Shown here one piece after another: positions 1 to 5,633 of a DNA stretch of 16,370 bases; position 1 is the stretch's first letter; each line of letters begins with the position of its first letter. Source of the stretch: Lysobacterales bacterium (GTDB taxonomy: Bacteria; Pseudomonadota; Gammaproteobacteria; Xanthomonadales; SZUA-36); assembly GCA_009692275.1 (NCBI GenBank), contig SHZL01000025.1:1-16370 (forward strand). Direction: 5' to 3'. Below the pieces are notes generated by a model that was given only the letters and a program-made list of their open reading frames with translations, made no database searches and was not told where the DNA came from. Made by a program: the position numbers and the translations under genes.

Positions 1-38
1 CCGGTGACCGGGCCGGGAGGCGTATCAGTGACGGCCAC
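1..38 (-). CDS. Possible start of the gene after the response regulator (partial)
   Basis: Reading leftward, an open frame starts with GTG at 38 and stays open for 12 codons to the window edge (V-A-V-T-D-T-P-P-G-P-V-T). It would overlap the last codons of the response-regulator gene by about 14 nt. OmpR-type regulators are commonly followed by their sensor histidine kinase in the same operon, so a kinase is expected here. Nothing in these few codons shows kinase identity; the call rests on position only. Confidence 0.22.
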   Translation of the reverse strand, partial: MAVTDTPPGPVT

Positions 39-747
39 TGTTCCCATCCCTGTGCCCGCCCCCGCCTTCCTTACCGGGTGACAAGGCCAGGCGATAACCA
101 CGGCCGCGCAAGGTCTCTATCGGGTTAAACAAACCGTCCGGATCCAGCTTGCGGCGCAGGCGGCCAATGAATACTTCGATCACGTTACTGTCCCGCTCTG
201 CGTCTTCTTCATAAATGTGTTCGGTCAATTCGGACTTGGTGACTACGCGACCGGTATGCATGAGCAGGTATTGCAGGACCTTGTATTCGAACGTGGTCAA
301 TTCGATCTCGCATCCTTGCATCGAAACACGCTGGGTAGAAAGATCCATGGCCAGCGGCCCGACATGCACTTCGGGCCGGGCATGGCCGGCCGAACGGCGC
401 ATCAGTGCGTTGACGCGCGCCATCAGTTCTTCAGCGTGGAACGGTTTGGTCAGGTAATCATCGGCGCCGGCTTCGAGGCCCTCTACCTTGTCTTTCCAGT
501 CCGTCCTGGCCGTCAGTACCAGTATCGGGAAATCATGGCCGGAAGCACGCAGGCGGCGAATCAGATCCAGGCCGGGAATTTCGGGCAAGCCCAGGTCGAT
601 GATGGCCAGGTCGAGTGGAAGCTCCTCGCCGAAATACAATCCTTCGCGACCACCGGCAGACGCGTCGACCACGAATCCCGCGGTGCGCAATTGGGCGGAA
701 AGGGCTGTGCGTAAATCAGCATCGTCTTCTACGATGAGGACGCGCAT
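25..747 (-). CDS. OmpR/PhoP-family response regulator
   Basis: This is a two-component DNA-binding response regulator of 240 residues from the ATG at 747. The receiver domain (about 1-115) has the acidic pocket E7-D8-D9, phospho-acceptor D51 in the string IIDLGLP, switch T79 and conserved K101 in TKPF. A winged-helix OmpR/PhoB output domain follows (about 130-227), with the typical TTFEYKVLQYLL start, the recognition-helix string NVIEVFIGRLRRKL and the wing GRGYRL. The C-terminal tail is glycine-rich. An upstream GTG at 759 would add four residues; I prefer ATG 747 because MRVLIVEDD is the usual family start. The gene lies 24 nt after a PepSY-like periplasmic protein gene, an arrangement seen with PhoP/QseB-like systems. 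The signal sensed cannot be read from the sequence; a sensor kinase gene is expected to the left of the window. Confidence 0.93.
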   Translation of the reverse strand: MRVLIVEDDADLRTALSAQLRTAGFVVDASAGGREGLYFGEELPLDLAIIDLGLPEIPGLDLIRRLRASGHDFPILVLTARTDWKDKVEGLEAGADDYLTKPFHAEELMARVNALMRRSAGHARPEVHVGPLAMDLSTQRVSMQGCEIELTTFEYKVLQYLLMHTGRVVTKSELTEHIYEEDAERDSNVIEVFIGRLRRKLDPDGLFNPIETLRGRGYRLALSPGKEGGGGHRDGNSGRH

Positions 748-771
748 GTCAGCAGCCACATATCAGCGACA

Positions 772-1008
772 TCAGTTATTGCGCACGGGGATGCGCACGG
801 TCTTGACTACGCCATCCTTGGTCAGGAGCTTGATCACGTGCACCTGCTGGTTGCCAACCCGCTCGGTATGAGCTGAGAGCACCTTGGCGTCATATTGGTC
901 GGCTGCCTGCTGCGCTGCCTGGTCCAGGCTTTGCGCAAAAACAGCCAGCGGCAACATTATTGCCAGCAGCAAGGCCAGAAAGAATTGACATAGTCTTTTC
1001 GACAACAC
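772..1008 (-). CDS. Small PepSY-like periplasmic protein
   Basis: This 78-residue secreted protein starts at GTG 1008. No in-frame ATG lies nearby, and a GGAG ribosome-binding site sits about 5 nt upstream of the GTG. A signal peptide occupies residues 1-25 (basic MLSKR, hydrophobic core FFLALLLAIMLPLAV, then AFA-like cleavage before QSLDQ). The mature part of about 53 residues contains the PepSY-type pattern: an amphipathic helix (QAAQQAADQYDAKVL) followed by beta strands (HVIKLLTKDGVVKTVRIPV). Such PepSY proteins often sit beside response regulator/sensor kinase pairs and are thought to act in the periplasm in signalling or protease inhibition; the exact role here is inference. It is the first gene of the operon with the regulator downstream. 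Confidence 0.75.
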   Translation of the reverse strand: MLSKRLCQFFLALLLAIMLPLAVFAQSLDQAAQQAADQYDAKVLSAHTERVGNQQVHVIKLLTKDGVVKTVRIPVRNN

Positions 1009-1032
1009 CGGATCTCCGCTCTATTGGGGACT

Positions 1033-1055
1033 ATTCTAGATCATGTTCATGAACA
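1033..1055 (-). promoter_or_regulatory. Candidate promoter/operator of the PepSY-regulator operon
   Basis: A perfect 12-bp palindrome, TGTTCATGAACA, lies at 1044-1055. On the minus strand it is followed by a -10-like TAGAAT (1038-1033), about 25 nt before the GTG start of the PepSY gene. The palindrome covers the expected -35/spacer region, where an activator or autoregulator would bind. No consensus -35 is visible, which would fit an activator-dependent promoter. The assignment is inferred from position and symmetry. Confidence 0.35.
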
Positions 1056-1071
1056 CGGACTGAATTTCCGG

Positions 1072-2004
1072 TTAGGCATCAGAGGCTCCCTGGTAAATTT
1101 CAGCGACCATGCAGCGCAGGCTGCCCCCCGCTTTTTCAATCTCGTCCAGCGGGTGGGAATGGAGGCGGAAACCCCAGGACTCCAGCAAACCCCTGCTGCT
1201 ACGCCGCAAAGCGTCCGCCGCAGTCTCGCTCATGAACAGATCCTTGTGGGTGAGTGCTATGCAGTTGCCGGCAAATGCCTGCTTTTCCGCGTCGTCAAGA
1301 TACAGGATATGGTCCGGGTAAATGGCGTCGAGGGCGCGAACGATCTTGGGATCTGCAATGGATTCCGGGTGCACTAGACAGGCACGACCGGCCAGAACCG
1401 CCATAACGACATTGGTGTGATACTCGCCCTCCACCAGGTCAAAGTACAAAGTATGGCGCAAGTTGAAAGCAGCGTGCATGGCTGCCAGGCCGGCTTCATC
1501 CACCCGACCGGACATGCCGCAAAACCCCAGCCTGCGTAAACGGTCGATGACTAGCGGCCCGGTCAACTCAGCCACACAATCCTCCACAGAAAGATCGAAT
1601 TCCTGGTAGCCCAGGGCCCGGAAGTAACTGCGAATGTCCGGGCGCCGGGTTTCTTCCTGGCGGCTGGGATGCAGCATGTGTCCGATTATGAAACGCCCGG
1701 GCGAGGTAGCGAAAACATTGTTCGGAAAAACGTCTTCCGGGGTATGGGCACTACCGGCAAAATTCTTCACCGGAATGCCGACCCCGCGTATCTTCTCCAC
1801 CAGGCCAATGTATTGCTCGAGCGCCCGGTCCTGATCGACCCCGCTGGCGATATTCATGTAACTGTTGTCGCTGGCCGAATCGGCACTGAGGCGGAAGTTG
1901 ACGGGTTCAACCATGAATACACCCTTGGGAAATGCCGGCGAATCTGCCGGCAATTCACCACTGCGCAAGGCGGTCAATATTGAGCGTGCATCCCGAGTAA
2001 TCAT
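1072..2004 (-). CDS. Pentein-fold guanidino-group hydrolase (arginine deiminase-related, CtlX-like)
   Basis: This 310-residue protein belongs to the pentein (arginine deiminase/amidinotransferase/DDAH) superfamily, whose members attack guanidino or ureido carbons through a cysteine thioether intermediate. Visible signatures are DVFPNNVF (the N-N turn of the family), DCVAELTG, GEYHTNVVMAV with the likely catalytic H196, FAGNCIAL, and a C-terminal GGSLRCMVAEI with likely nucleophile C298, 12 residues from the end. Length fits the roughly 300-310 residue family annotated as arginine deiminase-related or citrulline-utilisation hydrolase. The substrate (arginine, citrulline, methylarginine or other) cannot be fixed. 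I chose ATG 2004 because the dusA stop is only 10 nt upstream; longer in-frame starts would lie inside dusA. It is probably translated in one operon with dusA. Confidence 0.82.
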   Translation of the reverse strand: MITRDARSILTALRSGELPADSPAFPKGVFMVEPVNFRLSADSASDNSYMNIASGVDQDRALEQYIGLVEKIRGVGIPVKNFAGSAHTPEDVFPNNVFATSPGRFIIGHMLHPSRQEETRRPDIRSYFRALGYQEFDLSVEDCVAELTGPLVIDRLRRLGFCGMSGRVDEAGLAAMHAAFNLRHTLYFDLVEGEYHTNVVMAVLAGRACLVHPESIADPKIVRALDAIYPDHILYLDDAEKQAFAGNCIALTHKDLFMSETAADALRRSSRGLLESWGFRLHSHPLDEIEKAGGSLRCMVAEIYQGASDA

Positions 2005-2014
2005 TGCGGGCTCT

Positions 2015-3025
2015 TCACGCAGCATCCCTCTGCCAGGCGCTTGCGGCGTGCATCTGTTGCATTGCTTTGAACAGCAGGCGGCTGTCATCAGCCTCCTTGT
2101 GCGCATGATCCGAAATGTAGCGGCGCCAGCTCCTGGCCCCGGCCAGCCCCTGGAACAGGCCCAGCACGTGGCGGCTGATATGTTTCACCGGCACGGACTG
2201 CGCGATTTGTTGTTCGATGTAGCGCGTCATCGCCAGTACTGCAGCGGTGCGGTCCGGCACGCCGGGCTGGCCATCAAGAGCGCGGTTGCACTCACTCAGT
2301 ATCCACGGGTTGTGGTATGCAGCCCGGCCGAGCATTACACCGTCAACCCGCTCAAGGTGGGCAACTGCCGCGGCTGCGGATGCCACTCCCCCGTTCAGAA
2401 TAATGGTCAGTTGCGGGCATTCCTGCTTGAGCCGGTAAACCCAGCCATGGCGCAACTCGGGCACCTCGCGATTTTCTTTGGGGCTAAGGCCGGACAACCA
2501 GGCTTTGCGTGCATGAACAGCAAACGTCGTGCAACCGGATTGCGCCACGCAGTGGATAAAATCGCTGAAATACGCGTAGCTGTCCAGTTCATCCACGCCG
2601 AGGCGGGTTTTTACCGTAACGGGAACATCCGCGGCATCCAGCATGGCAGAGATGCAGTCCCGCACCCGGATTGGCTCGCGCATCAGGCAGGCGCCGAAAC
2701 GGCCTTTCTGCACCCGGTCAGACGGACATCCCACGTTCAGATTCACTTCAGCGTAACCGCGGGCCTGTGCTATCTGCGCGCAGCGAGCCAGTTCATCCGG
2801 TTCACTGCCGCCGACTTGCAGCGCCAGCGGGTGTTCCGCCGGATCGAATGCAAGCAGATGGTCACGGTCACCATGCAGGATGGCGCCGGTGGTCACCATC
2901 TCGGTATACAACAAAGCCCCGGGCGCCAGCAGGCGATGGAAGTAGCGGCAGTGCCGGTCCGTCCAGTCCATCATGGGGGCTACAGATAGTAACCTATTGA
3001 TTTTATTTATTTTATTTTGGATCAT
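2015..3025 (-). CDS. dusA: tRNA-dihydrouridine synthase A
   Basis: This FMN-dependent cytoplasmic enzyme reduces uridines to dihydrouridine in the D-loop of tRNA. The 336-residue protein has all DusA hallmarks: SVAPMMDWTDRHCRYF at 14-29, the substrate-loop cysteine C100 in NLNVGCPSDRV, HARKAWLSGLSPKENRE, the FMN-phosphate region (ILNGG, DGVMLGRAAYHNP) and a C-terminal helical tRNA-binding domain. The first 12 or so codons (MIQNKINKINRL) are A/T-rich, unlike the rest of the gene, and read like the neighbouring element. The host start seems to have been replaced by the element. No strong ribosome-binding site precedes ATG 3025. The active site is intact, so the enzyme is probably functional if expressed from the new promoter region. 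Confidence 0.95.
   Translation of the reverse strand: MIQNKINKINRLLSVAPMMDWTDRHCRYFHRLLAPGALLYTEMVTTGAILHGDRDHLLAFDPAEHPLALQVGGSEPDELARCAQIAQARGYAEVNLNVGCPSDRVQKGRFGACLMREPIRVRDCISAMLDAADVPVTVKTRLGVDELDSYAYFSDFIHCVAQSGCTTFAVHARKAWLSGLSPKENREVPELRHGWVYRLKQECPQLTIILNGGVASAAAAVAHLERVDGVMLGRAAYHNPWILSECNRALDGQPGVPDRTAAVLAMTRYIEQQIAQSVPVKHISRHVLGLFQGLAGARSWRRYISDHAHKEADDSRLLFKAMQQMHAASAWQRDAA
2963..2990 (-). other. Candidate attL: element/dusA junction
   Basis: Within the first 21 codons of dusA the composition changes from GC-rich coding sequence (SVAPMMDWTD) to A/T-rich sequence. dusA 5' ends are an established target of a group of tyrosine recombinases, and one lies immediately beyond. The crossover is inferred to fall in the conserved region around GGACTGG (minus strand, 2969-2963). 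Its exact limits cannot be fixed without an empty-site comparison. Confidence 0.5.
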
Positions 3026-3027
3026 TT

Positions 3028-3121
3028 GTGTGCAAGTTCACCGTGATGCACATATTTTGCACACGCAATACCATTAGAATGTATAATTAATGCCATAACG
3101 TGTCGCACATCTAGTGCACAT
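3028..3121. promoter_or_regulatory. Int/dusA divergent regulatory region with GCACAT repeats
   Basis: Between the divergent starts of dusA and the integrase there is an inverted pair GTGTGCAA (3028-3035) and TTGCACAC (3057-3064), plus three direct GCACAT copies (3048-3053, 3105-3110, 3116-3121). A perfect -10 TATAAT lies at 3082-3087 on the plus strand with a weak -35 TTGCAC at 3057-3062 (19-nt spacing). It would drive the integrase with a leader of roughly 95 nt. The repeated motifs could be arm-type integrase sites or regulator boxes; this is inference from position. Confidence 0.45.
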
Positions 3122-3127
3122 GAGATT

Positions 3128-3159
3128 GGCCAGTCAGGGGCTGCAACCCCTGACTGGCC
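3128..3159. repeat. Perfect 13-bp inverted repeat in the integrase leader
   Basis: Arms GGCCAGTCAGGGG (3128-3140) and CCCCTGACTGGCC (3147-3159) are separated by a 6-nt loop (CTGCAA). It lies 28 nt before the integrase ATG and downstream of the TATAAT box, so the integrase mRNA would begin with a very stable hairpin. No T-run follows, so it is not an ordinary terminator. It could be an attenuator-like hairpin or a palindromic binding site. Confidence 0.8.
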
Positions 3160-3187
3160 GGATACCAAGATCAACTTAGGATTGACC

Positions 3188-4201
3188 ATGGCAACCTATT
3201 CTAAATTACCCTCTGGACGATGGCGAGTACAGGTCCGGAGAGGTAGCGTCTATAGAGCACATACCTTTGATCTGAAACGACAAGCCAAAGCCTGGGCTAC
3301 TGAAATAGAAGCACAAGCCCTACAGGTACAAGCCGGTAGATACATTACACCTAAAGGCCTGACCATCGGCAAACTGGTTAAGTTATACGGCGAAAGTGTT
3401 AAAGAGGGTGGACGTACCCGTAATGCCTGCCTGGCAAGGCTGCAGACTGCCCTGGATCGAATCAAACCACACACCCTGCCCTTTGCCCTCAGAGACTTCA
3501 TAGATAACCGTCAAGCTGCCGGTGCCGGTGGCGTGACCATCGCGCAAGACCTGTCATACCTTGCCTCAGCATTGGATTGGGGAAGGCATAGCAAGAGGTT
3601 TGATGTAAACCCAGAGGTGGCGCGTGATGCTCGCAGAAGCCTGAAGCACAGAAAATTAAACACCAGGAGCCAATCTAGGGAGAGATTGCCCAAACCCGGC
3701 GAACTGGATGCCTTATACAAGTTATGGGACAACAACCTAAGGCAACAAATACCCATGATTATCTTGGTTCAGTTTGCGCTGGTATCTGCAATGCGACTAG
3801 GTGAAATATGCCGCATCCAGATTGAAGATGTGGACTTTGATAAAAAAACGGTCCTGATTAGACAACGCAAAGACCCAAAACGAAAAGCCAGCAATGACCA
3901 AATTGTGCCATTGGTGGGTGATGCTATAGCGATTATCCAAAAGCAGATCGGACAAAGGAAGCAAGGCAGGATATTTCCTTACGATGCCAAGAGCGCCTCT
4001 ACAGCATTTACGAGGGGATGTAAGACTTTAGGAATTAAGGATTTGAAATTTCATGACCTGAGGCATGCTGCAACTGTTCAGCTATTCCGTATGGGTCTAG
4101 ATATTCCCCGAGTGGCAATGATTACGGGGCATAAGTCCTGGGAGAACCTACGCAGATACACGAACTTGACAGCCGAGGATGTTCACAATGCATTTTCCTG
4201 A
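3188..4201 (+). CDS. int: Tyrosine recombinase (dusA-type integrase)
   Basis: This 337-residue site-specific recombinase is expected to insert and excise the element at the dusA 5' end. It has an N-terminal arm-binding-like region (GRWRVQVRRG), a core-binding SAM-like helical region (about 55-150) and a C-terminal catalytic domain. The full catalytic set is present: R203 (AMRLGE), K228, H289 and R292 (HDLRH), H315 (GHKS) and nucleophile Y324 (RRYTNL), so it is predicted to be active. I chose ATG 3188 with AGGAT just upstream; a TTG at 3182 is in frame and less likely. Codons are A/T-richer than in flanking core genes, a sign of transfer. It is transcribed away from dusA, and its 3' end overlaps or abuts the next small gene. 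Confidence 0.92.
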   Translation: MATYSKLPSGRWRVQVRRGSVYRAHTFDLKRQAKAWATEIEAQALQVQAGRYITPKGLTIGKLVKLYGESVKEGGRTRNACLARLQTALDRIKPHTLPFALRDFIDNRQAAGAGGVTIAQDLSYLASALDWGRHSKRFDVNPEVARDARRSLKHRKLNTRSQSRERLPKPGELDALYKLWDNNLRQQIPMIILVQFALVSAMRLGEICRIQIEDVDFDKKTVLIRQRKDPKRKASNDQIVPLVGDAIAIIQKQIGQRKQGRIFPYDAKSASTAFTRGCKTLGIKDLKFHDLRHAATVQLFRMGLDIPRVAMITGHKSWENLRRYTNLTAEDVHNAFS

Positions 4202-4643
4202 CTTTGAACCGTGGAGTGAGGAGGAAGCGGCTGAGGCTTTTGTTTGGGATGCTAGAATTTCGGCTGAGGAAGCTCAGATGGCTCTTAAACTAATCCTGGC
4301 AGGCGAATACAAAGCTGCGGCTGGTTTGCTTGCTAATAGCATCAATGTCGCCGCCTATTACGCTGCGGCAGCGATGGATACGGAAGGAAGGGACTGGCAA
4401 CAATCTGTGCTGCATGGCAAAAAGAGTGGTGAAAATCGGAGTAAAAACTCCAAGGATATTAAGGCTGAGTGGCAACAGACCGCTGACCGGGTATGGAAAA
4501 AACGCCCCGGCCTACCCGAATCTGAAATAGCTGAAACGATAGCGCAGGAAATGATCGGCCACAATGCGGGGGCCTCTGAGGATAATGCCATAAAGGTTTA
4601 CTCTGTCGGCTATATCGGCAGGAGCATAAAAGAACAAAAATAA
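4188..4643 (+). CDS. Small unrecognised element protein, possible DNA-binding
   Basis: This 151-residue protein is not one I recognise by name. It overlaps the integrase stop in the +1 frame. ATG 4188 has GAGG 9 nt upstream; ATG 4179 sits directly on that site and is less likely. The N-terminal half is acidic and helical (MHFPDFEPWSEEEAAEAF), with an alanine-rich helix (NVAAYYAAAAM). The middle is lysine/serine-rich. The C-terminal part (KAEWQQTADRVWKKRPGLPE, then SEIAETIAQEM and NAIKVYSVGYIGRSI) follows the pattern of helix-turn-helix-like tails of small proteins found beside integrases. Tight coupling to int suggests a job in element maintenance or recombination; this is inference. Confidence 0.7.
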   Translation: MHFPDFEPWSEEEAAEAFVWDARISAEEAQMALKLILAGEYKAAAGLLANSINVAAYYAAAAMDTEGRDWQQSVLHGKKSGENRSKNSKDIKAEWQQTADRVWKKRPGLPESEIAETIAQEMIGHNAGASEDNAIKVYSVGYIGRSIKEQK

Positions 4644-4693
4644 TTTAGAAATTTGGGTTTTTAACCCCCCTTCAACGACAATCCACCAGCCAG

Positions 4694-4727
4694 GCTGTAC
4701 CCATATAGTTGTTGCATGAGGTACAGC
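4694..4727. repeat. 8-bp inverted repeat over the start of the last element gene
   Basis: GCTGTACC (4694-4701) and GGTACAGC (4720-4727) are perfect inverted copies 18 nt apart. The right arm overlaps the GAGG ribosome-binding site at 4718-4721 of the gene starting at 4731. The pair could be an operator for a dimeric regulator, or an RNA hairpin that hides the ribosome-binding site. Which of these, if either, cannot be told from sequence. Confidence 0.5.
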
Positions 4728-4730
4728 AGA

Positions 4731-4988
4731 ATGGCTATCAAGCAGCACAAAGAGCCTATCCCAATCCCTAAATACATCCGTTCCTGGATGTTGCAATTAG
4801 GTTACGTACATGACATGGAGGTTGAGGAAGCCACCAGTACTGTCATACGAACTCGTAAACGATGGAAACCTCTTAAGCCAGTCTATTTCGGCAATGAACC
4901 CTGGTATCAACTGGCTGATATAAAGCGGCACCTGGATGAACGCGCTGCCATCAATGTCCATGATGATGATGAACTGGTGTCTCTGTGA
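4731..4988 (+). CDS. Small excisionase/AlpA-like DNA-binding protein (putative)
   Basis: This is an 85-residue basic protein. GAGG 9 nt upstream supports ATG 4731; ATG 4716 is in frame but has no site of its own. Residues from about 33 on (VIRTRKRWKPLKPVYFGNEP then WYQLADIKRHLDER) match the general layout of excisionase/MerR-like winged helices: a helix-turn-helix, a short P-V-x-x-G wing, then Y-x-L-x-D-I-x-x-x-L. With its position in a tiny integrase element this makes it a good candidate recombination directionality factor. The match is by pattern, not by clear homology, and a transcriptional regulator is the main alternative. Confidence 0.6.
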   Translation: MAIKQHKEPIPIPKYIRSWMLQLGYVHDMEVEEATSTVIRTRKRWKPLKPVYFGNEPWYQLADIKRHLDERAAINVHDDDELVSL

Positions 4989-5072
4989 GAGCCAGCTGTA
5001 CTCGCCTTAACAAATACTTTAAGCCCGTCGTCCTGGCCTCTGTGCCTGGCGTCACTCGGGCTGCGCCCTCCT

Positions 5073-5149
5073 TCCTTGGCACCCGGCCAGTCCTCCAGGC
5101 TGCAAATCATGACTTACATATCCAAGCGATACCCACCGGGTGCCAAGGA
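5073..5149. repeat. Perfect 14-bp inverted repeat at the element's right border
   Basis: TCCTTGGCACCCGG (5073-5086) and CCGGGTGCCAAGGA (5136-5149) are exact inverted copies with 49 nt between them. The structure lies exactly where A/T-rich element DNA gives way to the GC-rich deacylase remnant. The loop contains the candidate attR. It may be a recombination structure, the trace of another small mobile element, or an intergenic repeat. No terminator T-run follows. Confidence 0.75.
5087..5110 (-). other. Candidate attR with a degraded copy of the dusA 5' end
   Basis: On the minus strand this stretch reads ATG, then ATTTGCAGCC, then GGACTGG after a short gap. It resembles the dusA start region at 2987-2963 (ATCTGTAGCC, then ATGATGGACTGG) in the same orientation. 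The exactly shared block is GGACTGG (7 bp), and the rest aligns with one 4-nt gap and a few mismatches. It would place the element's right end about 2.1 kb from the left end. The similarity is short and could be chance. Confidence 0.3.
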
Positions 5150-5157
5150 GCGAAGCG

Positions 5158-5630
5158 AAGCCACTGACCGGCAAGACCCTTGCGGAAGTGGTGGCCATGC
5201 GCGGTACCTCCCCTGCAATTACCATGATGGACCTGGTGGTTGAAGATGACAGCCGGGTAGGGACGGCGTATTTCTGCAATACAACTCGCATCCCCGCGCT
5301 TTCGGCAATTTCGCCAGGCTGCTGGGCAAGTATGTGCGCGATGAGGGCGTCATTACACTGCCTGAAGCCATCCGCAGGTTAAGCTCTTTCCCGGCGCACA
5401 ACCTGAAAATCAAGGAGCGCGGCGAACTGCAAGCGGGCTATTACGCAGACATCGTTGTATTCGACCCGGCGACCATCCAGGACCACGCGACTTTTGCACA
5501 ACCACACCAATATGCCACCGGCGTGAACCACGTGCTTGTCAACGGCGTGCCGGTGCTGCTGGGCGGCGAGCATACCGGCGCCACGCCCGGCCGCTTCGTC
5601 AAGGGCCCGGGCTGGAAAGGCGGATCCTAG
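5158..5630 (+). pseudogene. N-acyl-D-amino-acid deacylase remnant (C-terminal, frameshifted)
   Basis: Two reading frames together give the C-terminal part of a D-aminoacylase, an amidohydrolase-superfamily metalloenzyme that removes acyl groups from N-acyl-D-amino acids. Frame 1 (from about 5158) reads KPLTGKTLAEVVAMRGTSP, then DLVVEDDSRVGTAYF. From about 5283 the next frame continues with NSHPRAFGNFARLLGKYVRD, then the family tail (YYADIVVFDPATIQDHATF, PHQYATGVNHVLVNG, PGRFVKGPGWKGGS). Intact family members have roughly 30 residues between these parts, including the catalytic GSD aspartate; here they are missing. The N-terminal metal-binding half is absent altogether. The gene is therefore dead: truncated at the element border and carrying an internal out-of-frame deletion near 5275-5285. 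Confidence 0.85.
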
Positions 5631-5633
5631 GTC

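Noticed and set aside
1865..2989. A 374-codon open frame on the plus strand opposite dusA
   Set aside because: It is antisense to a clear dusA gene, has no recognisable domain, and long antisense frames are common in GC-rich coding DNA.
4655..4667. GGGTT-TTT-AACCC hairpin after the 151-residue gene as a terminator
   Set aside because: The stem is only 5 bp and no T-run follows, so it is too weak to call.
5008..5060. Integron attC-like site (CCTTAACAAA near 5010, GGCGTCAC near 5048)
   Set aside because: No proper GTTRRRY/RYYYAAC pair or symmetrical core is present, and the recombinase has no feature seen here that marks it as an integron integrase.
5219..5236. CCATGATGGAC in the deacylase remnant matching the dusA start region (GTCCATCATGG) as a possible attachment repeat
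   Set aside because: The copy is in inverted orientation relative to dusA, which would not give excision, and it encodes residues (MMDLVVED) expected of the deacylase family at that point.
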